Assembly: GCA_017456645.1 (NCBI GenBank)
Contig: JAFTIZ010000028.1
Coordinates: forward strand, 1 to 45,333
Origin: Oscillospiraceae bacterium
GTDB taxonomy: Bacteria > Bacillota > Clostridia > Oscillospirales > Oscillospiraceae
DNA: 45,333 nt
Direction of reading: 5' to 3'
Shown: piece after piece, positions 22,616-30,884 of the stretch
Layout: each line of letters begins with the position of its first letter
Position numbering within the stretch: position 1 is the first letter of the stretch
The notes under the pieces: model-generated
Databases searched by the model: none
The model's input: only the letters and a program-made list of their open reading frames with translations
Told to the model about the DNA's origin: nothing
Translations under genes and position numbers: made by a program

Positions 22616-22686
22616 ATTCACCAAATAAGCAAAGGACATCCTGACGGATGTCCTTTGCTTATTTGGTGGGCGAGGCGGGACTTGAA
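22606..22686. repeat. Fold-back palindrome of the tRNA-Leu(CAG) tail with terminator
   Basis: The terminator arm and CCA end (22619-22641) pair perfectly with 22646-22668 over 23 bp, loop TGAC. Beyond a short divergent stretch, TTCAAGTCCC (22606-22615) mirrors GGGACTTGAA in the tRNA (22677-22686). The stem on the minus strand is the tRNA terminator. Confidence 0.88.
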
Positions 22687-22751
22687 CCCGCACGTCCGCA
22701 GTGAACACTAGAACCTGAATCTAGCGAGTCTACCAATTCCACCACTCGCCC
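22664..22751 (-). tRNA. tRNA-Leu (anticodon CAG)
   Basis: Acceptor GGGCGAG (22751-22745) pairs with CTCGCCC (22674-22668), discriminator A, CCA encoded (22666-22664). The anticodon stem CTAGA/TCTAG holds loop TTCAGGT, anticodon CAG. It has a long variable arm and a T arm CGGGTTCAAGTCCCG. It reads CUG. Confidence 0.96.
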
Positions 22752-22780
22752 ATATATGCGCCGCTCTTGGCGACCACAGT

Positions 22781-22809
22781 ATAATAGCACAGCAGGCGGA
22801 ATTTGTCAA
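22781..22809 (-). promoter_or_regulatory. Promoter of tRNA-Leu(CAG)
   Basis: Minus strand TTGACA (22809-22804), 17 nt, TATTAT (22786-22781). Confidence 0.85.
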
Positions 22810-22845
22810 CATTAATTTTCAGTATTTCGCAAGTTTTTTCGGCGG

Positions 22846-24363
22846 TCATTCCATTCCGCCCTTGCCGATATAGTCAGCCAGCAGATCCCGTGCGTATACA
22901 CCGGACGTATACTCCTCAACCACCGTCAGGCGGTTGGGCGCGTAGGACGACGTATAGGTATCCACCACGATATAATACGTTCCAGCAGGATCCACATCCT
23001 TCATCCGCTGCGCATCGCCGCAGATGAAATAGCTGTCATGCTTGGAATTGATGAATTTATCCAGCAGATCTCTGCCGCTGACACTGCATAAAACCAGATC
23101 ATTATCAAAGGGGAACAGCGATTGCAGCTGAGAATATTTCACATCGCCGGCAGCCAGCGAATAGGGGCTGCGCACGTTCAAATATCCGCCGCCCAGAACA
23201 ATGGGGTACGCACTCCCCCACCGCTCCATGCCCACCTGATAATACAGGTCAGCGGCGGTCTGGCACAGATAGTCTCCATTCCGTTTTCTGGCGTTGCGTC
23301 CAACTATCTGATTGCCAACAGACACCTGATCCTCATACTTATCCAGCAGCTCATCCACAATCGAATCATCTGGAAGCCTCTCATAGCTGTCTGTTCGAAT
23401 CAGTTCCTTCTGGCGGACATTGAAGCTGCCGGTGACAGTGTTGAACTCCACTTCCACATGGGAAATGCCACCCTTATTGTCGCCCCGGTTTTGAAGGTGA
23501 TAAACGCCGTACTGATCCATAATCAGGTACTGCTGGTGGGTATGCCCCTCAAAAACGAGATCCACATACCCATCGGAAAGCGCTACATCATAGTACGATG
23601 CCATCTGGCTGGGCGCGACAGTAGTAGCCGTCGAGCCGGCGCTTCGTCCATAGCCGTCATGCAGTACGTAAACGATAAAGTCCACACCCTCGCTGCGAAG
23701 TCGGTCGGACTCTTCCTTAACAAGAGCCGTCAACGCCGCGCCGGTCTTAAAGTACACATCCTCCACCTTATCGGCAGCAATGGACGAATAGCAATCGCCC
23801 ATGGCGCCGATGATGCCGATCTGGATGCCATCCGCCTCCACAACCACGCTGGGGCGGCAATAGTCCACCGGTTCATTGGTGGCACGTTCATATATGTTGA
23901 TGGCAAGGAAGGGAAACTCGGCAAAAGCCTGATTTTCCTCTATGTAGCTTTCTCCCCAATCATATTCATGATTGCCAAGGGTCATGGCCACAAAGCCAAC
24001 GCGGTTCATCCAATCCGTCATCAGCAGGCCGTGGGTCAGATTGGATTCGGAGCTTCCCTGCCACATATCACCTGCTGAAAGAATGACCACATTGTCATCG
24101 GTTTCGTGGGCGTTTTTGAAAAAAGTCGTCAGCTCATCTACGCCGGGGTGATTTTCGCCGTCCGCCACTTTTCCATGCAGATCATTAACAGTATAAAAAT
24201 CCACAGTGGTCATAACGGAATGTCCGCACCAATCACATTCGCCATTATAATTTGCGTCGGTGTGGCTATCACAGGGCTGTTCCTTGTTTCCATCCGCAAC
24301 GATACCGCAGCCGCCAAGCAGCAGCGCCACCGCCAGCAGCCATGCCAAAATCCGCTTCTTCAC
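22846..24363 (-). CDS. 5'-nucleotidase/UshA-type metallophosphoesterase lipoprotein
   Basis: The ~505-aa protein has a lipoprotein signal (KRILAWLLAVALLLGGC). A short CDSHTDANYNGECDWCGH module follows, then the two-domain 5'-nucleotidase fold: metal site motifs VNDLHGKV, SAGDMWQGS, TLGNHEYDWG and FEGHTHQQY (N domain), and a C domain with VLGGGYLNVRSPYSL, SQLQSLFPFDNDL and DTYTSSYAPNRL. Such enzymes release phosphate from nucleotides or cyclic nucleotides outside the membrane. GTG 24363 is preferred because AGGAGG ends 8 nt upstream; ATG 24369 is only 2 nt from it. The gene ends just upstream of tRNA-Leu(CAG). Confidence 0.9.
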   Translation of the reverse strand: MKKRILAWLLAVALLLGGCGIVADGNKEQPCDSHTDANYNGECDWCGHSVMTTVDFYTVNDLHGKVADGENHPGVDELTTFFKNAHETDDNVVILSAGDMWQGSSESNLTHGLLMTDWMNRVGFVAMTLGNHEYDWGESYIEENQAFAEFPFLAINIYERATNEPVDYCRPSVVVEADGIQIGIIGAMGDCYSSIAADKVEDVYFKTGAALTALVKEESDRLRSEGVDFIVYVLHDGYGRSAGSTATTVAPSQMASYYDVALSDGYVDLVFEGHTHQQYLIMDQYGVYHLQNRGDNKGGISHVEVEFNTVTGSFNVRQKELIRTDSYERLPDDSIVDELLDKYEDQVSVGNQIVGRNARKRNGDYLCQTAADLYYQVGMERWGSAYPIVLGGGYLNVRSPYSLAAGDVKYSQLQSLFPFDNDLVLCSVSGRDLLDKFINSKHDSYFICGDAQRMKDVDPAGTYYIVVDTYTSSYAPNRLTVVEEYTSGVYARDLLADYIGKGGME

Positions 24364-24465
24364 ACACATCGCCTCCTTGTTTTTTCTCATTTTACAAAGA
24401 AAAAGGCCATAAGTCAATGAAACTGCAAATCACATCACATTTTTCTTCCCTTTTCCGCTGAAAAA

Positions 24466-24474
24466 TGCTATACT
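24466..24474 (+). promoter_or_regulatory. Extended -10 promoter element before the YgiQ gene
   Basis: TGCTATACT (24466-24474) is an extended -10 (TGnTATAAT-like) box 28 nt before the start codon; no convincing -35 box is visible. Confidence 0.45.
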
Positions 24475-24501
24475 GATACAAACAAACTCAGGAGGCTGCA
24501 T

Positions 24502-26385
24502 ATGAGCTTTCTTCCGATCTGCAAACAGGATATGATCGACCGGGGCTGGAGTCAATGCGATTTTGTCTACGTCATTGGCGATGCCTATGTAGATCACCCG
24601 TCCTTTGGCCATGCCATCATCAGCCGTGTGCTGGAAAGTCACGGCTACAGTGTGGGCATTATCTCCCAGCCCGATTGGCGCGACCCCAATTCCATCGATC
24701 TTTACGGCCGTCCCCGTCTGGGATTTCTTGTGTCCGGCGGCAATATGGACTCCATGGTCAACCATTATTCCGTCACCAAGCACAAGCGCAAGACCGATGC
24801 CTTCACCCCCGGCGGCGAAATGGGCAAGCGTCCGGATTACGCCACCGTCGTTTATTGCAACCTGATTCGCCGGCGCTACAAGGATGTTCCCATTCTCATC
24901 GGCGGCATTGAAGCCAGCCTGCGCCGGCTGGGGCATTACGACTACTGGTCCGAGAGCATGAAGCGCTCCATTCTGCTTGACTCTCAGGCGGACATTCTGA
25001 TGTACGGCATGGGCGAAAAGTCCATCGTAGAGCTGGCCGATGCCCTGAACAGCGGCATGGAGGCGAAGGATATCACCTACATCGACGGCACGGTATTTAA
25101 GACAACCGAGCTGGACGAAAGCCTGCCAACCATTATCCTGCCCGCTTTTGATGAACTGAAAGCCAATAAGCGCAAGTATGCCGAAAGCTTTAAGATCCAG
25201 TATGGCAACTGCGATCCCTTTACCGCCAAGCGGCTGGCCGAGCCCTACGGCAAGGAATACATTGTGCAGAATCCGCCCCAGAAGCCCCTGACCACCGAGG
25301 AAATGGATGCGGTCTACGCCCTGCCCTATGAGCGGACATGGCATCCCAGCTATGCCAAAGCCGGCGGCGTGCCTGCCATTGAAGAAGTGAAATTCAGCCT
25401 CGTGTCCAACCGTGGCTGCTTCGGCGCCTGCTCCTTCTGCGCCCTGACCTTCCATCAGGGACGCATCATCCAGACCCGTAGCCACGAAAGCATTCTGGCA
25501 GAAGCGGAGCTCATGGTTAAGGACAAGGATTTTAAGGGCTACATCCACGACGTAGGCGGCCCCACCGCAAATTTCCGCCATCCCGCCTGCGACAAACAGC
25601 TGAGTAAGGGCGCCTGCGGCGGCCGGCAATGCCTGTACCCCACCCCCTGCAAAAATATGAAGGCCGACCACTCCGATTATATTTCCCTCCTGCGCAAGCT
25701 GCGCAAGATTCCCGGCGTGAAGAAGGTCTTTGTCCGCAGCGGCATCCGCTTCGATTACCTGCTGGCAGATAAGAAAGATACCTTCTTCAAGGAGCTGGTG
25801 CAGTTCCACATTTCCGGCCAGCTGAAGGTCGCGCCGGAACATGTATCCGATGCGGTGCTCTCCAAAATGGGCAAGCCGAAAAACGCGGTCTACAACAAAT
25901 TTGTGGACAAATATTTTGCTCTGAATAAGCAATACGGCATGAACCAGTATTTGGTTCCCTATCTCATGTCCAGCCACCCCGGCTCGACTTTAAAGGAAGC
26001 CATTGAGCTTGCCGAATACATCCGGGAGATGGGCTATAACCCGGAGCAGGTGCAGGACTTCTACCCCACCCCCTCCACTTTGTCCTCCGTCATGTACTAC
26101 ACCGGTCTGGATCCCAGAACCATGGAAAAGGTCTATGTACCCACGGACCCCCATGAAAAGGCCATGCAGCGAGCCCTGATCCAGTACCGCAACCCCAAGA
26201 ATTACTATCTGGTTCGGGAGGCACTGCTGAAGGCTCATCGGGAGGATCTCATTGGCTCCGGGCCAAAGTGTCTGATTCGAGCCGTGCCGCCCCGGCAGGG
26301 CAAGCCCTCTGCCCCTCCTCCCAAAGCACCTCCCAAGCATCCTCCCAAACGCGCACCCCAAAATCTGAAGAAACAGAGAAAGTGA
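24502..26385 (+). CDS. YgiQ family radical SAM protein
   Basis: The 627-aa protein belongs to the YgiQ/UPF0313 radical SAM group. It has an N-terminal cobalamin-binding-like Rossmann region ([17 protein letters not shown], residues ~24-40; [16 protein letters not shown]), the 4Fe-4S motif Cys306-x3-Cys310-x2-Cys313 in [13 protein letters not shown], and a conserved C-terminal part ([43 protein letters not shown]). The C-terminal 35 residues are Pro/Lys-rich and probably disordered. The physiological reaction of the family is not established. A downstream CPBP gene starts 4 nt after the stop. Confidence 0.95.
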   Translation: MSFLPICKQDMIDRGWSQCDFVYVIGDAYVDHPSFGHAIISRVLESHGYSVGIISQPDWRDPNSIDLYGRPRLGFLVSGGNMDSMVNHYSVTKHKRKTDAFTPGGEMGKRPDYATVVYCNLIRRRYKDVPILIGGIEASLRRLGHYDYWSESMKRSILLDSQADILMYGMGEKSIVELADALNSGMEAKDITYIDGTVFKTTELDESLPTIILPAFDELKANKRKYAESFKIQYGNCDPFTAKRLAEPYGKEYIVQNPPQKPLTTEEMDAVYALPYERTWHPSYAKAGGVPAIEEVKFSLVSNRGCFGACSFCALTFHQGRIIQTRSHESILAEAELMVKDKDFKGYIHDVGGPTANFRHPACDKQLSKGACGGRQCLYPTPCKNMKADHSDYISLLRKLRKIPGVKKVFVRSGIRFDYLLADKKDTFFKELVQFHISGQLKVAPEHVSDAVLSKMGKPKNAVYNKFVDKYFALNKQYGMNQYLVPYLMSSHPGSTLKEAIELAEYIREMGYNPEQVQDFYPTPSTLSSVMYYTGLDPRTMEKVYVPTDPHEKAMQRALIQYRNPKNYYLVREALLKAHREDLIGSGPKCLIRAVPPRQGKPSAPPPKAPPKHPPKRAPQNLKKQRK

Positions 26386-26389
26386 TCAT

Positions 26390-27127
26390 ATGAAAAAACA
26401 ACTTCCGAAATATCTGATCCTTTGCTTCGCGATCTCCTGGCTGTGCTGGGGCGTACTGGCATTGCTGACATATCTGGATGTGCTGGACTTTAATCACCCC
26501 GCTGCCGTGGCGTTGCATATTGCCGGCGGCTTCGGCCCCACCTTTGCCGGCATCTGGGTGCGCAGCGGCAAGTTTATCCCCACAAAAATTCTTCCCTTTA
26601 TTTTCAAGGCGAACAAGAAGACATTCCGATACCTTTTGCTGCTCATTGTCATGCTGACCGTCATGATCGCCCTGTCCTCGCTGGAGCTGACCAATGGTCT
26701 GGATCTGCTTCAGCTTCCTCTAATTTTGCTGGGTGCTGTGTTTATCTACGGCGGCAATGAAGAGGTGGGCTGGCGTGGCGTCATGCAGGCTGATCTGGAA
26801 AAGAACATGCCGTTCCCCTTCGCCGCCATCATCACCGGCGCTGCCTGGGGCGTGTGGCATCTTCCTCTATGGTTCATTGAGGGCACTTCCCAGCAGGGCT
26901 TCCCCTTCTGGCTGTATTTGCTCTACGCCATTTTCCTGAGCTTCCTGCTGGCGGCTCTGTATAAGCGCTCCGGCAGCGTGTTCTACTGCGGCATCCTCCA
27001 CGGTTTCAGCAATTTCCTGCTGACGGTTTTCGTGCTCCATATCAATTTTATTCTTTCTGTTGGTATGATGATTCTGCTCATCACCGCTGTCTGCCTCTGG
27101 TATCCCAAGTGGACAAAAAGTAAATAA
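26390..27127 (+). CDS. CPBP family intramembrane metalloprotease (Abi/Rce1-like)
   Basis: The 245-aa polytopic protein has about seven membrane segments and the three CPBP motifs: EEVGWRG (Glu-Glu-x3-Arg, residues ~124-130), a second motif with catalytic His in GVWHLPLWF, and GILHGFSN in the last third. Rce1-like proteins cleave prenylated CAAX proteins; bacterial members act in peptide processing or bacteriocin self-immunity, generally unknown. It is 4 nt downstream of the YgiQ gene, so co-transcribed, with a weak ribosome site. Followed by a terminator. Confidence 0.9.
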   Translation: MKKQLPKYLILCFAISWLCWGVLALLTYLDVLDFNHPAAVALHIAGGFGPTFAGIWVRSGKFIPTKILPFIFKANKKTFRYLLLLIVMLTVMIALSSLELTNGLDLLQLPLILLGAVFIYGGNEEVGWRGVMQADLEKNMPFPFAAIITGAAWGVWHLPLWFIEGTSQQGFPFWLYLLYAIFLSFLLAALYKRSGSVFYCGILHGFSNFLLTVFVLHINFILSVGMMILLITAVCLWYPKWTKSK

Positions 27128-27134
27128 CCCTTTT

Positions 27135-27170
27135 CCCCACCGGTTCAACCGCCGGTGGGGTTCTTATTTC
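27135..27170 (+). terminator. Terminator of the ygiQ-CPBP operon
   Basis: CCCCACCGG (27135-27143) pairs with CCGGTGGGG (27152-27160), then TTCTTATTT. Confidence 0.8.
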
Positions 27171-27218
27171 CGCTACCGCCCCATAGGATATTTCATACAT
27201 CTGAATTGAGGTGGTACT

Positions 27219-27827
27219 ATGGAACATACAACAAACATCATCACCCTACGGGGTGAGCTGGCTCAGCTGCCGGAGTTTTCCCACGAAAACCACGGTCGCC
27301 AATTCTATCGCTTCATCCTGAATGTTCAACGACTCAGCGGCGCAATCGACGCGCTGCCGGTGGTAGCGGAGGATCGGCTGCTGAACGAATTGGATCTGTC
27401 CGGCGGTGAAATGCTTGCTGTCACAGGGCAGATCCGCTCCCATAATGTCCGCACGGAAACCGGAAGGCGGCTGCTGATCTTCGTATTCGCAACAGGACTC
27501 ACCGCCGAGGATGGCGATCCGATCAATGACGTGCTGCTGGAAGGTCCCCTGTGTCGGGAGCCCACTTATCGGCGCACCCCTCTGGGTCGAGAGATCTGCG
27601 ATGTGATGCTGGCGGTACCGAGAACCTTCCATCGGGCGGATTACCTGCCATGCATCCTTTGGGGACGAACGGCGCAGGAGATCTCCGCGTGCCATACCCG
27701 TGACCGGATTCGCATCTGCGGTCGCCTCCAGAGCCGCACATATATCAAGCAGACCGATGATGGCGCCGTGGAGCGGGTGGCCTATGAGATCTCCGCCTTG
27801 AACGCCGAAGTTATCGAGGAATACTGA
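27219..27827 (+). CDS. Two-domain OB-fold single-stranded-DNA-binding-like protein
   Basis: The 202-aa protein looks like two tandem SSB-type OB folds. The first (~6-100) has NIITLRGELAQLPEF, FYRFILNVQRLSG and LAVTGQIRSHN. The second (~107-198) has NDVLLEGPLCREPTYRRTPLG, ICDVMLAVPR, DYLPCILWGRTA and DRIRICGRLQSRTYI. Normal bacterial SSB has a single fold and an acidic DDDIPF-type tail; that tail is absent and the protein ends VIEEY. So it may bind ssDNA as a monomer of two folds, without the usual partner-recruiting tail. ATG 27219 follows GAGGTGG. It lies just upstream of nth. Confidence 0.8.
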   Translation: MEHTTNIITLRGELAQLPEFSHENHGRQFYRFILNVQRLSGAIDALPVVAEDRLLNELDLSGGEMLAVTGQIRSHNVRTETGRRLLIFVFATGLTAEDGDPINDVLLEGPLCREPTYRRTPLGREICDVMLAVPRTFHRADYLPCILWGRTAQEISACHTRDRIRICGRLQSRTYIKQTDDGAVERVAYEISALNAEVIEEY

Positions 27828-27850
27828 GCATATTCCCTCCATTTTACCCT

Positions 27851-27878
27851 TTGCATTTTTGCCGGATTATGATAAAAT
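27851..27878 (+). promoter_or_regulatory. Promoter of nth
   Basis: TTGCAT (27851-27856), 16 nt, TAAAAT (27873-27878), in the short gap after the SSB-like gene. Confidence 0.45.
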
Positions 27879-27900
27879 AGCGAAAAAAGGAGGGCAAAAT

Positions 27901-28545
27901 ATGAAGGATAAAGTCAACTCCATAATTGAAATCCTCAAACACCGCTACCCGGAAGCCCCCTGCGCCCTGCATTACAGCACGGATTATGAGCTGATGATCG
28001 CCGTGCGGCTGTCGGCGCAATGCACCGATGCCCGTGTCAATCTTGTGACCCCCGCCCTGTTTGCCGCTTATCCGACACTGGAGGCCATGGCCGCTGCCGA
28101 CATTGCCGACGTGGAAACCTACGTCCACTCCTGCGGCTTTTATAAGCACAAAGCACGGGATATCGTTCTGGCTTGCCAGATGCTCCTATCCGAATACGGC
28201 GGAAAAGTGCCGGGAACTATGGAGGCGCTTTTGCGTCTGCCCGGCGTGGGACGCAAAACCGCAAATCTGCTTCTGGGCGACCTTTACGGCACCCCCGGCA
28301 GTGTGGTGTGTGACACCCACTGCATTCGGATCTGCGGTCGGTTAGGTCTTTCCACCGGCAAAGAACCGGAAAAAGTAGAACGCCAGCTGCGCTCCATCCT
28401 CCCTCCGGAGGAAAGCTCCGACTTCTGTCACCGCATCGTGCTGTTCGGTCGGGATTGCTGCACCGCAAGAGCCCCAAAATGCGGTGAATGCCCCCTGAGT
28501 ATATACTGCCGGGAGTTTAACCCTGATACAGTAACGTCAAAATAA
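27901..28545 (+). CDS. nth: Endonuclease III (DNA glycosylase/AP lyase)
   Basis: The 214-aa enzyme removes oxidised pyrimidines and nicks AP sites in base excision repair. It has LIAVRLSAQCTDARVN-type start of the HhH-GPD fold, the helix-hairpin-helix LLRLPGVGRKTANLLLG with catalytic Lys in GRKTA, catalytic Asp in VVCDTHCIRICGR, and the 4Fe-4S ligands Cys187-x6-Cys194-x2-Cys197-x5-Cys203. The usual VDTHV is CDTHC here, a small deviation. ATG 27901 follows AAGGAGGGC; length equals the family norm. Confidence 0.96.
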   Translation: MKDKVNSIIEILKHRYPEAPCALHYSTDYELMIAVRLSAQCTDARVNLVTPALFAAYPTLEAMAAADIADVETYVHSCGFYKHKARDIVLACQMLLSEYGGKVPGTMEALLRLPGVGRKTANLLLGDLYGTPGSVVCDTHCIRICGRLGLSTGKEPEKVERQLRSILPPEESSDFCHRIVLFGRDCCTARAPKCGECPLSIYCREFNPDTVTSK

Positions 28546-28591
28546 CAATGTTTCTCCCTATAATTTTTCTATTTTTGTGAACATCACAGAT

Positions 28592-28634
28592 TTCCCGGCG
28601 GAAGGTTGACTTCCCGCCGGGAATTTGTTATATT
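28592..28634 (+). promoter_or_regulatory. Hairpin-overlapped promoter of the malate/lactate dehydrogenase operon
   Basis: TTGACT (28606-28611), 17 nt, TATATT (28629-28634). A near-perfect inverted repeat TTCCCGGCGG...CCGCCGGGAA (28592-28623) covers the -35 box and spacer. It can act as operator or as terminator for nth. A TGTGA-N3-TCACA repeat lies upstream at 28576-28588. Confidence 0.6.
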
Positions 28635-28691
28635 TTCACAGAAAAGCAAATTCCCAATTAGACATTTCGTCATGTTTTAGGAGGAAAAATT

Positions 28692-29636
28692 ATGAGCAAA
28701 ATCAGTGTTATCGGTGCCGGCAGTGTCGGTGCGACCATTGCCAACGACCTGATGATCCAGGGCGTTGCGTCTGAGATCGTTCTGGTGGACGTGAACAAGA
28801 AGAAGGCCATCGGCGAGGCTCTGGATATCTATCAGGGCGCTCCCTTCTGCTCCCCCGCTGTGGTTCGTCCCGGCGAGTACAGCGATACCGAGGGCTCCGA
28901 TATCGTGGTCATCACCTGCGGCGTTGCCCGTAAGCCCGGCATGAGCCGTCTGGATCTGGCTCAGATCAACGTCAACATCCTCAAGGACGTTGCCGCCAAC
29001 GTTACCCCCTATGCTCCCAACGCTATTTACGTCATCGTGTCCAACCCCGTTGACGTTCTGACCTATGTCTTCCACAAGGTTTCCGGCATCCCCGAGAACC
29101 AGATCATCGGCTCCGGCACCATTCTGGACACCAGCCGTCTGCAGTCCACTCTGGCTAAGCGCTTCTGCATCAGCCCCAAGAACGTCCACGCTCACGTTTA
29201 CGGCGAGCACGGCGACAGCCAGTTCGTCCCCTGGTCTCTGGCTCACATTGCCAACAACCACATCGACAGCTACCGCGATCACTCCCCCGACAAGGATCGC
29301 ATCGAGTGGAACAAGGACTATGCTGAGATCGAGGAGTTCGTCAAGAAGTCCGGCGCTCAGATCATCGAGAACAAGGGCGCTACCTTCTATGCCGTCGCCA
29401 TGTCCGTGTGCCACATCTGCAAGTGCATCTACTCCGATGCCGGCACCGCTCTGTCCGTTTCTACTATGATGCACGGCGAATATGGCGTTGACGATGTCTG
29501 CCTGTCCACTCTGGTTCTGGTTGACCGCAGCGGTGTCCGCGGTAAAATTCTGAACACTCTGACCGACGAAGAGGTTGCCAAGCTGAGAGCCTCTGCCGAC
29601 AAGCTGAAGTCCGTCATCGCTCAGGTTCAGCTGTAA
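28692..29636 (+). CDS. NAD-dependent malate/lactate dehydrogenase (LDH-like fold, MDH specificity loop)
   Basis: The 314-aa protein is an LDH/MDH superfamily enzyme: GxGxxG-like IGAGSVGATIA (residues 7-17), Asp33 for NAD preference, catalytic GEHGDS (His~176) and IIGSGTILDTSRL, all LDH-like. However, the mobile substrate loop is GVARKPGMSR (77-86), identical in character to Bacillus MDH: Arg80 replaces the Gln102 (LDH numbering) that selects pyruvate, a known switch to oxaloacetate/malate. With malic enzyme 21 nt downstream, malate is the more likely substrate. Automatic annotation may call it L-lactate dehydrogenase. Strong codon bias suggests high expression. Confidence 0.85.
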   Translation: MSKISVIGAGSVGATIANDLMIQGVASEIVLVDVNKKKAIGEALDIYQGAPFCSPAVVRPGEYSDTEGSDIVVITCGVARKPGMSRLDLAQINVNILKDVAANVTPYAPNAIYVIVSNPVDVLTYVFHKVSGIPENQIIGSGTILDTSRLQSTLAKRFCISPKNVHAHVYGEHGDSQFVPWSLAHIANNHIDSYRDHSPDKDRIEWNKDYAEIEEFVKKSGAQIIENKGATFYAVAMSVCHICKCIYSDAGTALSVSTMMHGEYGVDDVCLSTLVLVDRSGVRGKILNTLTDEEVAKLRASADKLKSVIAQVQL

Positions 29637-29657
29637 TTTTGAAAAGGAGAAATGATC

Positions 29658-30830
29658 ATGGATTACGCAAAAGAGTCCCTGCGCCTGCACGGCGAATGGA
29701 AGGGCAAAATTGAAGTTGTGTCCACCGTTCCGGTTGCCACCAAGGAAGACCTGTCCCTCGCCTATACCCCTGGCGTTGCCCAGCCCTGTCTGGAGATCCA
29801 GAAGGACGTGAGTAAGAGCTATGATCTGACCCGCCGCCATAACCTGTGCGCTGTCATCACCGACGGCACCGCCGTTCTGGGTCTGGGCGACATCGGCCCC
29901 GAGGCCGGCATGCCCGTTATGGAAGGCAAGTGCGTTCTGTTTAAGTCCTTTGGCGACGTGGATGCCTTCCCCCTTTGCATCAAGAGCAAGGATGTTGACG
30001 AGATCGTGAACACCGTTTATATGATCTCCGGCTCCTTCGGCGGTGTGAATCTGGAAGATATCTCCGCTCCCCGCTGCTTCGAGATCGAGCGCAAGCTGAA
30101 GGAAAAGTGCGACATTCCCATCTTCCACGATGATCAGCACGGCACCGCCATCGTCACTCTGGCCGGTCTGATCAACGCCCTGAAGGTGGTCGGCAAGAAG
30201 AAGGAAGACGTGAAGATCGTCACCTCCGGTGCCGGTGCTGCCGCCATTTCCATCGTTAAGCTGCTGCTGGCTGCAGGCTTCAAGAATGTGATCATGACCG
30301 ACCGTACCGGTGCCATCTATGCCGGCCGTGAGAAGCTGAACTGGATCAAGGAAGAGATGGCTCAGGTCACCAATCTGGATAAGGTCAGCGGCTCTCTGGC
30401 CGATGTGATCGTGGGCGCTGATGTGTTCATCGGTGTTTCCGCTCCCGGCACCCTGACCACCGACATGGTCAAGACCATGAACAAGGATGCCATCGTCTTT
30501 GCCTGCGCCAACCCCACCCCCGAGATCTTCCCCGAGGATGCCAAGGCAGGCGGTGCCCGTGTCATCTCCACCGGCCGTTCCGACTACCCCAACCAAGTCA
30601 ACAACGTCCTGGCCTTCCCCGGCATCTTCCGCGGAACCTTCGATGTCCGCGCCTCCGATATCAACGAGGAAATGAAGATGGCTGCCGCCATGGCCATTGC
30701 CGGCCTGATCTCCGACGAGGAGCTGTGTGAGGATTACATCATCCCCGCCGCCTTCGATCCCCGTGTGGGACCTGCCGTTGCCAAGGCTGTTGCCGAGGCT
30801 GCCAGAGCCACCGGCGTCGCCCGTATCTAA
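29658..30830 (+). CDS. NAD(P)-dependent malic enzyme
   Basis: The 390-aa short-form malic enzyme converts malate to pyruvate and CO2. It shows AYTPGVAQPCLEI (residues ~36-48), NLCAVITDGTAVLGLGDIGPEAGMPVMEGK (split: AVITDGTAVLGLGDIGP then GMPVMEGK), IFHDDQHGTAIV metal/substrate site, the VTSGAGAAAISIVKLL Rossmann motif and ANPTPEI with RSDYPNQVNN. ATG 29658 is preferred to 29652 because AAGGAG is 8 nt from it. It is co-transcribed with the dehydrogenase; together they can interconvert oxaloacetate, malate and pyruvate and move reducing equivalents between cofactors. Cofactor choice cannot be read reliably. Confidence 0.95.
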   Translation: MDYAKESLRLHGEWKGKIEVVSTVPVATKEDLSLAYTPGVAQPCLEIQKDVSKSYDLTRRHNLCAVITDGTAVLGLGDIGPEAGMPVMEGKCVLFKSFGDVDAFPLCIKSKDVDEIVNTVYMISGSFGGVNLEDISAPRCFEIERKLKEKCDIPIFHDDQHGTAIVTLAGLINALKVVGKKKEDVKIVTSGAGAAAISIVKLLLAAGFKNVIMTDRTGAIYAGREKLNWIKEEMAQVTNLDKVSGSLADVIVGADVFIGVSAPGTLTTDMVKTMNKDAIVFACANPTPEIFPEDAKAGGARVISTGRSDYPNQVNNVLAFPGIFRGTFDVRASDINEEMKMAAAMAIAGLISDEELCEDYIIPAAFDPRVGPAVAKAVAEAARATGVARI

Positions 30831-30841
30831 CATTCATAACA

Positions 30842-30884
30842 CCCCCCTTGTCCGCATAAGGTGTGGACAAGGGGGGATCTTTTT
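30842..30884 (+). terminator. Terminator of the mdh-malic enzyme operon, carrying the next ribosome site
   Basis: CCCCCCTTGTCC (30842-30853) pairs with GGACAAGGGGGG (30865-30876), then ATCTTTTT. The G run of its 3' arm is the only ribosome-site-like sequence before the TTG start at 30883. Confidence 0.88.

Noticed and set aside
24430-25977. 515-codon open frame antisense to the YgiQ gene
   Set aside because: Same cause: a mirror of a biased sense gene, with low-complexity Ala/Gly/His composition and no start signal.
28677-30833. 718-codon open frame on the minus strand across the dehydrogenase and malic enzyme genes
   Set aside because: It is exactly antisense to two clear enzymes, rich in Gly/Asp/His from codon mirroring, has no ribosome site, and shows no domain. 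Strong codon bias of the sense genes removes stops from this antisense phase.
30727-30882. Extension of the flippase gene into malic enzyme
   Set aside because: The extra codons are out of frame within malic enzyme and the terminator; they lack any similarity to flippases.
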